Positions 17,578 through 28,147 are shown, counted from the first letter of the stretch. The stretch: DNA of 64,000 nucleotides from Apibacter adventoris (GCF_002964975.1 NZ_PSZM01000043.1:1-64000), one strand, 5' to 3'. Program-made: numbers and translations. Notes: a model not told the origin generated them from the letters alone.

Positions 17578-18015
17578 AGTGCAAAAATATGTAATCTTCC
17601 AGAATGAATAATTTATTTATATTATTTTTTTAATTTTGACAAAATTAAGTACACTTGATATTTTTTTATAAGTTTTTTTTAAGTGTGTTTTCATTGCTAT
17701 TCATTAATATATAATTTTTTTTAAATTATATAATCAATTCCAAAGATTAGGTTTAAATTGTGTTTATTTATAATTGCATTTTTTTGACTTGTCTTATTTC
17801 TATGGAAGATTTTATAATTTTACTGAAAAATTTATACTAAACAAATTTTCTTTTTTGAAAGATATTACAATCATAAATTGAAGATGAAATAACTCAAATA
17901 TTTTTCTTTTTTTGTAAAGTGAAAAACAGTCACTTAGATTTAATTTTAAAGAACATGAATACTCAGAATATATAAAATAATATACTTTTAAATTTAATAT
18001 TAGCATTAAAAGATT
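17578..18015. other. Divergent intergenic region upstream of antiporter and thiL
   Basis: About 440 AT-rich bases. A minus-strand -7 box TATTTTTG is at 17582-17589. I see no RNA gene or credible short gene; the minus-strand frame at 17812-18006 is composed of low-complexity AT-driven residues. Confidence 0.5.
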
Positions 18016-19080
18016 ATGATAGATGATAAAAATATTTTTAAAACTCCTATCTCAGAATATGGTGAATTTGGAATTATCAAACATCTTACTAAAAATTTTG
18101 AAATAAGAAGTCCTTTTACTGTTAAGGGCATCGGCGATGATGCCTCTGTATCTGACCCTAAAAATAAAAAAGTATTACTTTCTTCAGATATTTTAATAGA
18201 AAATGTACATTTTAACCTTGCTTATACCCCTTTAAAACATTTAGGTTACAAAGTTGTAATTGCCGGAATTAGCGATATTATTGCTATGAATGCTTCTCCA
18301 CAACAAATCCTTATATCTATAGGAGTTTCTAATCGCTTTCCCGTTGAAGCCTTAGATGAAATTTACAAGGGAATTCATATAGCTTGTAAACACTATAATA
18401 TTGATCTTATTGGGGGAGACACTGTATCTTCTAATTCCGGATTAGTATTAAATGTAACTGCTGTTGGATTTGCTGATGAAAATGAAATAGTTTATAGAAA
18501 AGGGGCACAACCAAATGATTTGTTAATAGTAAGTGGAGATTTAGGGGGAGCATACTTTGGTTTACAAGTACTGGAAAGAGAAAATGTAGCCTACAAATCT
18601 AACCCTAATTTACAACCGGATCTAAGTGAATATTCATATATTCTGGAACGACAGCTTAAACCGGAAGCTCGTACCGACATAAAAAATCTTTTGAAAGATA
18701 TGGATATACACCCTACATCAATGATTGATATTTCTGATGGGCTGGCTTCAGAAATACTTCATCTGTCTGATCAAAGTAATGTCGGATTTTCTCTTTATGA
18801 AGAAAAAATCCCTATAGATAACCAGGTTATAACTACGGCTGAAGAATTTGGTATTAACCCTATTACAGGTATTCTAAACGGAGGAGAAGATTATGAATTA
18901 TTATTTACTCTTCCAATTACAGAAACTGATAAAATAAAACACAATCCAAATTTTAGTATTATAGGACATGCTACACAGGAAATAAAAAACGTTCTGATCA
19001 CGAAAGGTAATACCCAAATAATTCCACTTACAGCCCAAGGCTGGGAAGCTTATTTAAATAAAAAACACACCATTAAGTAA
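18016..19080 (+). CDS. thiL: Thiamine-monophosphate kinase ThiL, 354 aa
   Basis: Phosphorylates thiamine monophosphate to thiamine diphosphate. PurM-like ATPase fold with the N-terminal 'GEFGIIKHLT', 'GIGDDASV' Mg/ATP motif, 'LLSSDILIENVHF', 'SDIIAMNASPQ', 'LIGGDTVSS' and the C-terminal 'MIDISDGLASEIL' and 'NGGEDYELLFT'. All conserved acidic Mg ligands are present. No other thiamine gene is nearby and no TPP riboswitch-like structure is seen upstream. Confidence 0.95.
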   Translation: MIDDKNIFKTPISEYGEFGIIKHLTKNFEIRSPFTVKGIGDDASVSDPKNKKVLLSSDILIENVHFNLAYTPLKHLGYKVVIAGISDIIAMNASPQQILISIGVSNRFPVEALDEIYKGIHIACKHYNIDLIGGDTVSSNSGLVLNVTAVGFADENEIVYRKGAQPNDLLIVSGDLGGAYFGLQVLERENVAYKSNPNLQPDLSEYSYILERQLKPEARTDIKNLLKDMDIHPTSMIDISDGLASEILHLSDQSNVGFSLYEEKIPIDNQVITTAEEFGINPITGILNGGEDYELLFTLPITETDKIKHNPNFSIIGHATQEIKNVLITKGNTQIIPLTAQGWEAYLNKKHTIK

Positions 19081-19095
19081 TTTCAGAAAGTTCCA

Positions 19096-19126
19096 TTTGC
19101 ATATCCAAAACAATTTGTTATATTTG
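19096..19126 (+). promoter_or_regulatory. Consensus promoter of rpsP
   Basis: TTTG (19096-19099), a 19-base spacer, and TATATTTG (19119-19126): an exact match to the Bacteroidota -33/-7 pattern. The start of transcription would fall about 45 bases before the rpsP ATG. Confidence 0.75.
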
Positions 19127-19148
19127 CACCTTTAAAATAAAATTAATC

Positions 19149-19163
19149 AGGGACGGGTTCCCT
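19149..19163 (+). promoter_or_regulatory. rpsP leader hairpin
   Basis: AGGGA-CGGGT-TCCCT forms a small perfect hairpin, unusually G+C-rich for this genome, in the predicted 5' leader 14 bases before the rpsP ATG. It is a candidate autoregulatory site for S16. The role is inferred. Confidence 0.45.
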
Positions 19164-19177
19164 AAAAATCAAAATTA

Positions 19178-19735
19178 ATGGCAGTAAAAATTAGATTACA
19201 AAGACACGGAAAAAAAGGTAAACCTGTTTTTCACATTGTAGTAGCAGACTCTAGATCTAAAAGAGATGGTAAAAACATTGAAAAATTAGGAATTTACATT
19301 CCTACTACAAATCCGGCAACCATTGAATTAAATGTAGATAAAGCAGTTAGCTGGCTAGAACAGGGAGCACAACCTACTGATACCGCTAAAGCTATTCTTT
19401 CTTATAAAGGTGCTTTATTAAAAAAACATTTAAACGGAGGTGTGAAAAAAGGAGCTTTTTCTGCAGAAGAAGCTGAAAAAAAATTCCAAACTTGGTTAGA
19501 GGAAAAAGAAAAAGCTATTCAGGCAAAGAAAGATCAATTAATGACTTCTAAAGAACAAGCTAAAAAAGACAAACATGAAGCTGAAAAGAAAGTAAGTGAT
19601 GCTCGTTTAGCAGCTCAACAAAAAGCACAAGAAGTTGCAGAAGAAAATGATGCCGAAGAAGTAGTGGAAGAAATAATTTCAGAAGATGAAGCTGCAACAG
19701 ATGCTTCAGATAACAAAGAAGAATCTCAGGCTTAA
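19178..19735 (+). CDS. rpsP: 30S ribosomal protein bS16, 185 aa
   Basis: Small-subunit ribosomal protein. The conserved core (MAVKIRLQRHGKKGKPVFHI, 'VVADSRSKRDGKNIEKLGIY', 'WLEQGAQPTDTAKAIL') fills the first ~90 residues. A ~90-residue Ala/Lys/Glu-rich tail follows, probably helical and ending in acidic repeats. Such extended S16 proteins are usual in Bacteroidota. Driven by a consensus promoter. Three bases separate its stop from rimM, so the two are translationally linked. Confidence 0.97.
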   Translation: MAVKIRLQRHGKKGKPVFHIVVADSRSKRDGKNIEKLGIYIPTTNPATIELNVDKAVSWLEQGAQPTDTAKAILSYKGALLKKHLNGGVKKGAFSAEEAEKKFQTWLEEKEKAIQAKKDQLMTSKEQAKKDKHEAEKKVSDARLAAQQKAQEVAEENDAEEVVEEIISEDEAATDASDNKEESQA

Positions 19736-19738
19736 TTC

Positions 19739-20254
19739 ATGAAAATAGAAGATTGTTACTATTTAGGCACAATCACTAAACCCCATGGACTAAAAGGTCA
19801 TCTGATAGTAAAATTAGATACCGATGTACCTGAAATTTACAATAACTTGGAATCAGTATTCTTATATATTAATGGAATATTGGTTCCATTTTTTATATCA
19901 GAATGTCAACTTATAAATTATAATTCATTAAAAATAAAATTTGAAGATTCTAATTCCATTTCTTTCAATCTTATTGGAGTAGAACTTTATATGCCTCTTA
20001 ATACTTTACCTGAACTTAAAGGAAAGCAATTCTATTATCATGAAGTTATTAATTTTAATTTAATGAATGAAAAAAGGGAAGTTATTGGAACTATTATGGA
20101 AATTAATGATAATGGACCTCAACCTCTATTTAAAATTATAACCTTAGATGATAAAGAGTTATATATTCCTATTATAAATGATTGGATAATTGAAGTTAAT
20201 AGAGAAGAAAATTTTATTTTGATAAATTTACCTGAAGGAATTTTAGATTTATAA
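19739..20254 (+). CDS. rimM: Ribosome maturation factor RimM, 171 aa
   Basis: Binds S19 and helps maturation of the 30S head. The N-terminal RimM domain begins YYLGTITKPHGLKGHLIVKL, and the C-terminal PRC-barrel half contains 'VIGTIMEINDNGPQPLFKI' and 'LYIPIINDWIIEVN'. Length is standard. It directly follows rpsP, the usual partner in bacteria; trmD is not present next to it here. Confidence 0.95.
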   Translation: MKIEDCYYLGTITKPHGLKGHLIVKLDTDVPEIYNNLESVFLYINGILVPFFISECQLINYNSLKIKFEDSNSISFNLIGVELYMPLNTLPELKGKQFYYHEVINFNLMNEKREVIGTIMEINDNGPQPLFKIITLDDKELYIPIINDWIIEVNREENFILINLPEGILDL

Positions 20255-20359
20255 TTGAAAAAAATTATTTCATCTGTATTAAATTTCTTTTAATAATTTT
20301 ATAATGTAAAAAAACTACTATTTAACTAAAGTATTTTATTAGTAACAAATAATCTTAAA

Positions 20360-21313
20360 ATGGAATATCTAGATTTTGAATTACCTATTAAAGAATTGGA
20401 TGAACAACTTGATAAATGCATTGCAGTCGGAAAAAACAGCGGTGTAAATGTTGCTTCTACATGTAAAGAAATAGAAAATAAGATTCAAGAAACCAAACAT
20501 AACATATATGATCATTTAACTCCTTGGCAAAAAGTTCAACTATCTCGGCACCCTAACCGCCCCTATTCTTTGGACTATTGTTATGCTCTAACAGATAATA
20601 CTTTTATAGAACTCCATGGAGATAGAAGTTTCGCTGATGACAAAGCTATGGTTGGTGGATTAGGAAAAATAGATGGAACGACCTTTATGATTATTGGCCA
20701 GCAAAAAGGCAAAAATACAAAAGAAAGACAATACAGACGTTTTGGTATGCCCAATCCTGAGGGGTATAGAAAAGCTTTAAGATTAATGAAAGTAGCTGAA
20801 AAGTTTAATATTCCGATATTAACTTTGATTGATACTCCCGGAGCCTATCCGGGGCTAGAAGCTGAGGAAAGAGGACAAGGAGAAGCTATAGCTCAAAATA
20901 TACTTCAAATGTGCACAATTAAAGTTCCTATTATATGTGTTGTTATTGGTGAAGGAGCTAGTGGCGGTGCTCTGGGCATCGGTGTGGGTAATAAAGTTTA
21001 TATGATGGAGAATACTTGGTATTCTGTTATTTCTCCGGAAAGTTGTTCTTCTATCTTATGGAGAAGTTGGGAGTATAAAGCACAAGCTGCAGAAAACTTA
21101 AAATTAACAGCGGAAGATTCATTAAAATTAGGTATCATTGATGATATTATAAAAGAGCCTCTTGGGGGCGCTCATTATAATCCTGAAAAAGCCTATGAGG
21201 CATTAAAAAAACAAGTGCTTACTGCCTATACTGAATTAGAAAAGATGTCTTCAAAAGAAATAGTAGAACATAGACAAAACAAGTTTATTAATATTGGTAT
21301 ATTTAATGGATAA
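20360..21313 (+). CDS. accA: Acetyl-CoA carboxylase carboxyltransferase subunit alpha AccA, 317 aa
   Basis: With AccD transfers carboxyl from biotin-BCCP to acetyl-CoA, the first step of fatty acid synthesis. Motifs: '[13 protein letters not shown]' N-terminus, '[16 protein letters not shown]', '[20 protein letters not shown]', '[20 protein letters not shown]' and '[17 protein letters not shown]' of the oxyanion-forming region. Standard length. Followed by a clear terminator; accD and the biotin genes are elsewhere. Confidence 0.97.
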   Translation: MEYLDFELPIKELDEQLDKCIAVGKNSGVNVASTCKEIENKIQETKHNIYDHLTPWQKVQLSRHPNRPYSLDYCYALTDNTFIELHGDRSFADDKAMVGGLGKIDGTTFMIIGQQKGKNTKERQYRRFGMPNPEGYRKALRLMKVAEKFNIPILTLIDTPGAYPGLEAEERGQGEAIAQNILQMCTIKVPIICVVIGEGASGGALGIGVGNKVYMMENTWYSVISPESCSSILWRSWEYKAQAAENLKLTAEDSLKLGIIDDIIKEPLGGAHYNPEKAYEALKKQVLTAYTELEKMSSKEIVEHRQNKFINIGIFNG

Positions 21314-21331
21314 TTAAATATTATATATATA

Positions 21332-21368
21332 GGGCACTAATCTCATTTATGGTTAGTGCTTTTTTTAT
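21332..21368 (+). terminator. Terminator after accA
   Basis: GCACTAA (21334-21340) pairs with TTAGTGC (21353-21359), followed by seven T residues. Confidence 0.85.
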
Positions 21369-21477
21369 TCTTTATTTTAAAATAAATTTTATACCCTTAC
21401 TTCTTAATATTCAGAACTTATAAATTATATTCTTAGTATATTTCTTGTTTACTGAATACTAATCTTATTTAAAAAAA

Positions 21478-22116
21478 ATGAATCAAACGGAACATATAAA
21501 AATCATAAAAGAATATGTCAAAGAAAAATTATCTATGGATAGTTCTGGTCATGATTATTGGCATATAGAAAGAGTAGTAAACAATGCTCAAAAAATATTG
21601 CCTTTTGAAACTGCTAATAATTTAAAGGTAATTGTATCTGCCTGGCTTCACGATATAGGTGATTATAAACTGAATAACGGAAAAGATAAAACCGAAGAAA
21701 TCGTTTTTCCTTTACTTATTTCTTTAGAATTTTCAGAGGATTTTGCGGAAGAAATCATTCAAATTATTTCTGAAGTATCTTATAAGGGAGGTCATAATTC
21801 TACTCCTTCTTCTTTAGAAGCAAAAATTGTTCAAGATGCTGATAGATTAGATGCTATGGGGGCCGTTGGAATAGCTAGGGCTTTTGCTTATGGAGGAAGC
21901 AAAGGAAGAGAATTATATAATCCTGAAGAAAGTCCTAATGAGTATATTGATATGGATTCATATAAAAAAAATACATCTTGTACAATAAATCATTTTTATG
22001 AAAAACTATTAAAGTTAAAGGATTTAATGAATACTGAAACTGCTAAAAAAATAGCTTTAGAACGACATAATTACATGATAAATTTTTTAGAAGAATTTCA
22101 TAAAGAAGTTTTATAA
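21478..22116 (+). CDS. HD domain phosphohydrolase, 212 aa
   Basis: Metal-dependent phosphohydrolase of the YedJ-like HD group. Metal ligands are visible as His-25 in HDYWHIERV, His-58/Asp-59 in WLHDIGDYKL, and an Asp in 'IVQDADRLDAMGAVGIARAF'. Cytoplasmic, no other domain. The substrate is unknown; relatives act on nucleotides or other phosphorylated small molecules. Stand-alone gene, convergent with purF. Confidence 0.88.
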   Translation: MNQTEHIKIIKEYVKEKLSMDSSGHDYWHIERVVNNAQKILPFETANNLKVIVSAWLHDIGDYKLNNGKDKTEEIVFPLLISLEFSEDFAEEIIQIISEVSYKGGHNSTPSSLEAKIVQDADRLDAMGAVGIARAFAYGGSKGRELYNPEESPNEYIDMDSYKKNTSCTINHFYEKLLKLKDLMNTETAKKIALERHNYMINFLEEFHKEVL

Positions 22117-22186
22117 CTATATAATACAAAAACCACCTTATATACAAAGGTGATCTTCACAATAACAAAAATTACAATTAGTTATT

Positions 22187-23638
22187 TTACAAAGCTGAAA
22201 TATCAACTTTGTAATTTTTTTTATTTACCGGATATTTTCCTGTAAAACATCCGAAACAATGATTTTTACTCCCTAATATTTCATATAAACTTTCTAAACT
22301 TAAAAAATCCAATGAATTTACTTTTAAATATTCTCTTAACTCTTCCCGTGTTTTATTAGAAGAGATTAAATATCTTTTATCCGGAGTATCAATTCCTAAA
22401 AAACAAGGGGCTATAATGGGGGGAGAAGCACTTCTAAAATGTATTTCTTTAGCACCAGACTCTTTTAATATTTTGACTAAACGTTTGGATGTTGTTCCTC
22501 TTACAATACTATCATCTATAATTACTATTCTTTTACCTTTTATTTCAGAGTGTATAGGATTTAATTTAAGGTTAACAATTCTTTCTCTCATCTCTTGGGT
22601 AGGTATTATAAAAGAACGTCCTATATACCTATTTTTAATAAGTACCGGCATAAAGGGAATTCCTGATGCTTTAGAATATCCTATCGCAGCAGGTACTCCG
22701 GAATCAGGTACCCCTAAAACCATATCTGCATCTACAGGGCTTTGTTCATATAATTTTTTTCCACTTTCCATTCTTACTTTATGCACTTCTATATTCTCAA
22801 TTATGGAATCAGGACGAGCAAAATATATATATTCGAAAGAACAAATTCTCTGATGAGCTTTTTTAAATATTATTTCAGATCTTAATCCTTCTTCATCTAT
22901 TATTATCATTTCTCCCGGAAGCACATCTCTAAAAAACTGTGCTCCTACTCCATCTAAAGCACAAGATTCGGAAGCTAATACATAAGTATTTTCATCTACA
23001 ATTCCTATGCATAAGGGGCGTATACCATTAGGATCTCTAAAAGCTACTAATTTATTTTCTGTAAGTGCTAAAACAGAGTATGCTCCTTCTATATTGGTAA
23101 CTGTTTGTTTTATTGCATTTTCTATACCTTTATCAAGGTATTTTTGAATAAGTCGTAACATTACTTCTGTATCTGAAGTAGCTAAAAAGTTTATTCCTTC
23201 TTGTTCTAATTTCTTTCTAATAGGCTCGATACAAACCAAATTACCGTTATGTGCTATAGACAATATTGTTTTATCATATTGATTTTTAGCGAATAAAGGC
23301 TGGTAATTATATCTTTTTTTATCTCCTGCTGTTGTATAACGTGTATGTCCGATCGCTGCATTTCCCTGGAAATCTTCTGCGCTTTCTACTGATTTAAAAG
23401 CATCCAGTACCAATCCTTCTTGTTTTACTGTATGTATGAAACCATCTTTTAACACGGAAAATCCACATGCTTCTTGCCCTCTGTGTTGCAAGGCAAAAAG
23501 TCCAAACTGTACTAATGAAAATGTATCTATCTTTTGAGTAGAATATACTCCAAATACTCCACACTCTTCTTCCGGAGAATCATAGAGAAGATTTTCTGCA
23601 GCTCTGTATTTGTTTCTTTTATAATAATCCCTATGCAT
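22187..23638 (-). CDS. purF: Amidophosphoribosyltransferase PurF, 483 aa
   Basis: First committed step of purine synthesis: PRPP + glutamine to phosphoribosylamine. A ~25-residue propeptide precedes the nucleophile Cys-26 (EEECGVFGVY) of the class II glutamine amidotransferase domain. The C-terminal phosphoribosyltransferase domain has 'GVPDSGVPAAIGYS' and the PRPP loop 'VIIDDSIVRGTTS'. Cysteines in ICSFEYIYFARPDS, APCFLGID and HCFGCFTGKYP match the four ligands of the 4Fe-4S cluster in the Bacillus-type enzyme, so this one probably carries an oxygen-sensitive cluster. Last gene of purL-purC-purF. Confidence 0.96.
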   Translation of the reverse strand: MHRDYYKRNKYRAAENLLYDSPEEECGVFGVYSTQKIDTFSLVQFGLFALQHRGQEACGFSVLKDGFIHTVKQEGLVLDAFKSVESAEDFQGNAAIGHTRYTTAGDKKRYNYQPLFAKNQYDKTILSIAHNGNLVCIEPIRKKLEQEGINFLATSDTEVMLRLIQKYLDKGIENAIKQTVTNIEGAYSVLALTENKLVAFRDPNGIRPLCIGIVDENTYVLASESCALDGVGAQFFRDVLPGEMIIIDEEGLRSEIIFKKAHQRICSFEYIYFARPDSIIENIEVHKVRMESGKKLYEQSPVDADMVLGVPDSGVPAAIGYSKASGIPFMPVLIKNRYIGRSFIIPTQEMRERIVNLKLNPIHSEIKGKRIVIIDDSIVRGTTSKRLVKILKESGAKEIHFRSASPPIIAPCFLGIDTPDKRYLISSNKTREELREYLKVNSLDFLSLESLYEILGSKNHCFGCFTGKYPVNKKNYKVDISAL

Positions 23639-23660
23639 TAGTAATAATTAAGGTGCATTT

Positions 23661-24377
23661 TTAAGAAATAATTTTTTTAATTCTATTTAGTATTTCATGG
23701 TATGCATTTTCTACGTCACCTAAATCTCTTCTAAATCTATCTTTATCCAATTTTTTCAATGTGTTTTTATCCCATAATCGGCATGTATCCGGACTTATTT
23801 CATCTGCTAATAAAATTTCTCCTTTAGAATTTTTCCCAAATTCTATTTTAAAATCTACTAAAATAATATCCATTTTAAGAAATATTTCTTTTAAAAGATC
23901 ATTAATTTTTCTTGTAATTTTAAAAATTTTATCTAATTCTTCATAGGTAGTCACTCCAAGTGCTACTGCATGATCATTATTTATAAGCGGGTCTCCTAAT
24001 TCATCTTTTTTATAACAAATTTCTATGATGGTTACCGGAGATTTGGTTCCTTCTTCTATACCTAGACGCTGAGCCATACTTCCAGCAATATAATTTCTTA
24101 CAATTACCTCTAAGGGTATTATAGATACTTTTTGTACCAATTGATCTCTTTCATCTAATTTCTTAATAAAGTGTGTAAAAATTCCATTTCTTTCTAAATA
24201 TTTAAAAATATAAGTAGAAATTTCATTGTTCATAATTCCTTTATCCGCAATTGTTCCTTTTTTCTGAGCATTAAAAGCAGTTGCATCGTCCTTATAATGA
24301 ACAATTACTTTATCTACTTCATCTGTAGTGTAAACTTGTTTGGCTTTGCCTTCGTATAGAAATTCATTTTTTTCCAT
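23661..24377 (-). CDS. purC: SAICAR synthetase PurC, ~238 aa
   Basis: Joins aspartate to CAIR in purine synthesis. N-terminal ATP-binding '[20 protein letters not shown]', then '[20 protein letters not shown]', '[21 protein letters not shown]' and 'SPDTCRLWD', all characteristic of PurC. The frame opens ten codons earlier (to 24407), but the Met at 24377 gives the family's usual N-terminus. It is 63 bases (64 from the preferred start) after purL and 22 bases before purF. Confidence 0.95.
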   Translation of the reverse strand: MEKNEFLYEGKAKQVYTTDEVDKVIVHYKDDATAFNAQKKGTIADKGIMNNEISTYIFKYLERNGIFTHFIKKLDERDQLVQKVSIIPLEVIVRNYIAGSMAQRLGIEEGTKSPVTIIEICYKKDELGDPLINNDHAVALGVTTYEELDKIFKITRKINDLLKEIFLKMDIILVDFKIEFGKNSKGEILLADEISPDTCRLWDKNTLKKLDKDRFRRDLGDVENAYHEILNRIKKIIS

Positions 24378-24440
24378 GGTTTGTTTTTTAAATATTTTTT
24401 TGTACAATCTGACTTTTCATCAACACTTTTGGAATTAAGA

Positions 24441-27400
24441 TTATATACTTTGTTTAAAATAATCTACTGCATTTTTAAATATGTTGTGATACCTTGTACC
24501 AGGTATATTGATCATTAATCCGTCTTCAAATCTTTCAGGATGTCCCATTCGTCCATATATCTGTCCACATTTGCTCACCAATCCTTCTATAGCATAAACA
24601 GATCCATTAGGATTATGCGGCATATTTATCGATGGATTTCCTTGAAAATCTACATATTGAGTAGCTATCTGATCATATTTTATAAGTTCTTTTATATTTT
24701 TTTCATCTGCATAGAAACATCCTTCTCCATGAGAAACCGGAATGGTATAGGTTGCATCTTTCATTCCTTTTAGCCAGGGACTCCTATCTGAAACTACTTT
24801 AACTGTAACCATTTGAGAAACGTGTCTTCCTATTTTATTATGGGTAAGAGTTGGAGAATAGATTTCTGAATCTTGTATTTTTCCATAAGGTAATAACCCG
24901 GATTTAACCAGAGCTTGAAAACCGTTACAAATTCCTAAAATTAGTCCTCCTCTTTGTAATAAATCATGAACTTGTGTTTTAATTTTTTCATTTTTTAATA
25001 TAGAAACCATAAATTTTGCTGATCCATCGGGTTCATCTCCTGCCGAAAAACCGCCGGGTAACATCAAAATCTGAGTGTTTTGCAATTCCTTTTCAAAAAC
25101 CTGAATAGAATTGTTTAGTTTAGTTAAGTTTAGATTGTTGATAAGTACTGATGTTACCCCTGCGCCTTCTTCTTCAAACGCCTTTATACTTTCATATTCG
25201 CAGTTAGTTCCCGGAAAAACAGGAATTACGACTTTAGGTTTTTCTATATTTTTTTTAATAAAAGGATTATTTTTAGGTTCTTTTTTTGGAATGTTATATT
25301 TCTGTATTTGTTTTATTATCGGAGTTTCCGTGGCAAAAATTGGTTCTAAAGTATCTTTAAAAGAATTTTTAAGTTCGTCTAATATAAAATTTTGAGAATT
25401 AATTTTTAATATAGGTTCATGAATTACTTTTCCTATTTCATAGATTTCTGGGTATATCAATTTTTCAGTACTCTCAAACAACAGTGAACCAATAGTATAT
25501 ATTTCATTTTCAATATCTACCTCGAACCCTAAATCATTTCCAATAGCCATTTTGGCTAATTCTACTGCGGGATGTGAATTTTTAATGGTTTTTACAGAAA
25601 CAATTTTTTTATGTAAAATTTGTTCATGTATCCAAGAATAAATTTTTTTCAGCTGAGTATAATTCGGCATTTCATCTTCTAATAGAAGATGCTTAAATAG
25701 ATAAATTCTATTATTTTTTTCTTTCAGTTCCGGAGATATAATATGGTTCTTATTTCCAATAGCACAAGCGAAAGAAATTAGTGTAGGCGGAACATTTAAT
25801 TCTTTGAAAGTTCCTGACATACTATCTTTACCTCCAATAGCTGCACACTCAAAAGCTAACTGTGCTTGTATTGCCCCTAAAAGTGCAGATAAAGGTTTTC
25901 CCCATTTTTCAGGATCCGTACCTAGTCTTTCAAAATATTCCTGAAAACTAAACCGTATCTTTTTATAGTCACCTCCTAAAGCCACCACCTTTGCTACTGA
26001 CTCTACTACGGCATAAGCTCCGCCATGTAAAGGACTATTTTTAGCTATTTGCGGAGAAAATCCCCAAGTGGCTAAAGAAACCGTATTTGTTTTCCCTTTC
26101 TGTATAGGAAGAGTTTGAACACTGCCTTCTGCCGGAGTTAATTGATTTTTTCCTCCCAACGGCATTAAGACTGTTGATCTTCCTACAGAATTATCAAATT
26201 TCTCAATTAATCCTTTTTGAGAACAATGTTCTAATGAGGATAATTCTTTTTTTAAATAATCTTGAGTAAGGAATATTTTCTTATTTTGAAAAAGTTGATT
26301 TTTTATCTTTACATGTGCTTCTTGAGTTTTAGCTGAGCCATGAGTGTCTAAAAAATCTCGAGATAGATCTACTATTTTATTACCTTTCCAATACATTTTC
26401 AAAGTTTTGTCTGATGTAACTTTAGCTACTTCTACAGCTAAAATATTTTCTTTTTCAGCCAACTCTATAAATGTGTTAACGTCTTTAGGATCCACAACCA
26501 CAGCCATTCTTTCTTGAGATTCTGAAATTGCCAGTTCTGTCCCGTTTAATCCCTCATATTTTGTAGGAAGTACATCTAAATTAATTTCTAAACCTTCTGC
26601 CAATTCCCCTATAGCTACGGAAACTCCTCCAGCTCCGAAATCATTACATTTTTTTATTAATTGAATAACTTTCTTATTTCTGAAAAAACGTTGAATCTTT
26701 CTTTCTTGTACGGCATCTCCCTTCTGAACTTCTGCACTCATAGTATGAATGGATTTTTCATCATGTACCTTAGAAGATCCGGTAGCTCCACCTATTCCAT
26801 CTCGGCCGGTTTTACCTCCTAAAACTATGACTTTATCTCCTTCTATCGGTTTTTCCCTACGTACCCAATCTTGGGGCACAGCTCCTACAACCATTCCTAC
26901 TTCCATTCGCTTTGCTTTGTAATCTTCATCATATATCTCGGAAATATGGGTAGTTGCTAATCCTATCTGATTACCATAAGAAGAAAATCCATCTGCTGCT
27001 TTTTGGACGATTTTCCTTTGAGGAAGCTTATTTGGAAGGGTTTTGTCAAATGATTCCAAAGGATTTCCTGCCCCTGTAACTCGCATAGCCTGATATACAA
27101 AAGCCCTTCCACTTAACGGATCTCTTATGGCTCCTCCTATACAAGTAGAAGCTCCACCAAAGGGTTCAATTTCTGTAGGATGATTATGCGTTTCATTTTT
27201 AAACAAAAGATACCAAGGTTCTTCTTTTCCGTTGACATCTACATTTACTTCAATAGTGCAAGCATTAATTTCATCAGAAACTATTAAATCTTTTAATTTT
27301 CCCGTTTGACGAAAATATTTCCCAACTATCGTGGCTAAATCCATCAGATTAATAGGTTTATGTTCCCTATTTAGTTCTTTACGTAATTTAAGATACTGTG

Positions 27401-28121
27401 AAAATATTTTTTCTAAGGTCTCTTTAAAATTTCCCTCAAATCGTATATCCGTCAATTCGGTCATAAAAGTAGTATGACGACAATGATCACTCCAATATGT
27501 ATCTAAAACTTTTAATTCAGTTTCTGTAGGATCTCTCTGTATTTGACTAAAATGCTTCTGAATAAACTTAAGATCGTCTAAATCGAAGGCAAAGCCTTGC
27601 TGTTTATAAAATTCTGTGAGTTGGGAATCATTAAAATTCATAAAGCCTTCATATTTTTTTATCGGTATTGGTTTTTCCGATTTAGTATTTATTAAAATAT
27701 TCAGGTCTTTTTCTTTACTGTCCACAGAATTGATAAGATATTTTTTTATAGAAGATATATCTCCTATCCCTTGAATATCGTATAATTTTGCTGTTCTTAC
27801 TACACAACTTGTATTACCGGTTAAAACGGCTATCAATTGTTGTGCAGAGTCAGCCCGTTGATCGTATTGTCCCGGAAGATATTCTACTGCAAAGTGTGTA
27901 TTTTTTGCCGGATTATTTATATGTAAAATATCTGTTACTTTATCTACAAAAACATTAAATATAGATTTTTGAAAGTCTTGTTCAGAAATTGTAAATAAAT
28001 CGTAAATGAGATATACTTTTAAAGAAGTAATTAGAGGATATATTAGTTTAAGTTCACTAAATAGGTTCTGACTTTCCCAATCAAAATTATCTCTTTTTTC
28101 TATAAAAATTCTTTTGTCCAT
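24441..28121 (-). CDS. purL: Phosphoribosylformylglycinamidine synthase PurL, 1226 aa
   Basis: Converts FGAR to FGAM with ATP and glutamine. Single-chain large form: N-terminal domain (~1-190), 'LDTYWSDHCRHTTFMTEL' linker, two PurM-like halves ('FKNETHNHPTEIEPFGGAST', 'GGKTGRDGIGGATGSS', 'GGKDSMSGTF') and a C-terminal class I glutamine amidotransferase with 'MLPGGFSAGDEPDGSAKFM', the nucleophile Cys in GICNGFQALV and the His in SHGEGCF. Length matches the family. It heads the pur operon and is preceded by a long hairpin leader. Confidence 0.96.
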   Translation of the reverse strand: MDKRIFIEKRDNFDWESQNLFSELKLIYPLITSLKVYLIYDLFTISEQDFQKSIFNVFVDKVTDILHINNPAKNTHFAVEYLPGQYDQRADSAQQLIAVLTGNTSCVVRTAKLYDIQGIGDISSIKKYLINSVDSKEKDLNILINTKSEKPIPIKKYEGFMNFNDSQLTEFYKQQGFAFDLDDLKFIQKHFSQIQRDPTETELKVLDTYWSDHCRHTTFMTELTDIRFEGNFKETLEKIFSQYLKLRKELNREHKPINLMDLATIVGKYFRQTGKLKDLIVSDEINACTIEVNVDVNGKEEPWYLLFKNETHNHPTEIEPFGGASTCIGGAIRDPLSGRAFVYQAMRVTGAGNPLESFDKTLPNKLPQRKIVQKAADGFSSYGNQIGLATTHISEIYDEDYKAKRMEVGMVVGAVPQDWVRREKPIEGDKVIVLGGKTGRDGIGGATGSSKVHDEKSIHTMSAEVQKGDAVQERKIQRFFRNKKVIQLIKKCNDFGAGGVSVAIGELAEGLEINLDVLPTKYEGLNGTELAISESQERMAVVVDPKDVNTFIELAEKENILAVEVAKVTSDKTLKMYWKGNKIVDLSRDFLDTHGSAKTQEAHVKIKNQLFQNKKIFLTQDYLKKELSSLEHCSQKGLIEKFDNSVGRSTVLMPLGGKNQLTPAEGSVQTLPIQKGKTNTVSLATWGFSPQIAKNSPLHGGAYAVVESVAKVVALGGDYKKIRFSFQEYFERLGTDPEKWGKPLSALLGAIQAQLAFECAAIGGKDSMSGTFKELNVPPTLISFACAIGNKNHIISPELKEKNNRIYLFKHLLLEDEMPNYTQLKKIYSWIHEQILHKKIVSVKTIKNSHPAVELAKMAIGNDLGFEVDIENEIYTIGSLLFESTEKLIYPEIYEIGKVIHEPILKINSQNFILDELKNSFKDTLEPIFATETPIIKQIQKYNIPKKEPKNNPFIKKNIEKPKVVIPVFPGTNCEYESIKAFEEEGAGVTSVLINNLNLTKLNNSIQVFEKELQNTQILMLPGGFSAGDEPDGSAKFMVSILKNEKIKTQVHDLLQRGGLILGICNGFQALVKSGLLPYGKIQDSEIYSPTLTHNKIGRHVSQMVTVKVVSDRSPWLKGMKDATYTIPVSHGEGCFYADEKNIKELIKYDQIATQYVDFQGNPSINMPHNPNGSVYAIEGLVSKCGQIYGRMGHPERFEDGLMINIPGTRYHNIFKNAVDYFKQSI

Positions 28122-28147
28122 ATTTTAATTTGACTTTTCCTCTTTTA

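Noticed and set aside
17812-18006. Minus-strand 64-codon frame upstream of thiL
   Set aside because: Composition is driven by AT-rich sequence and it occupies the divergent promoter region of two solid genes.
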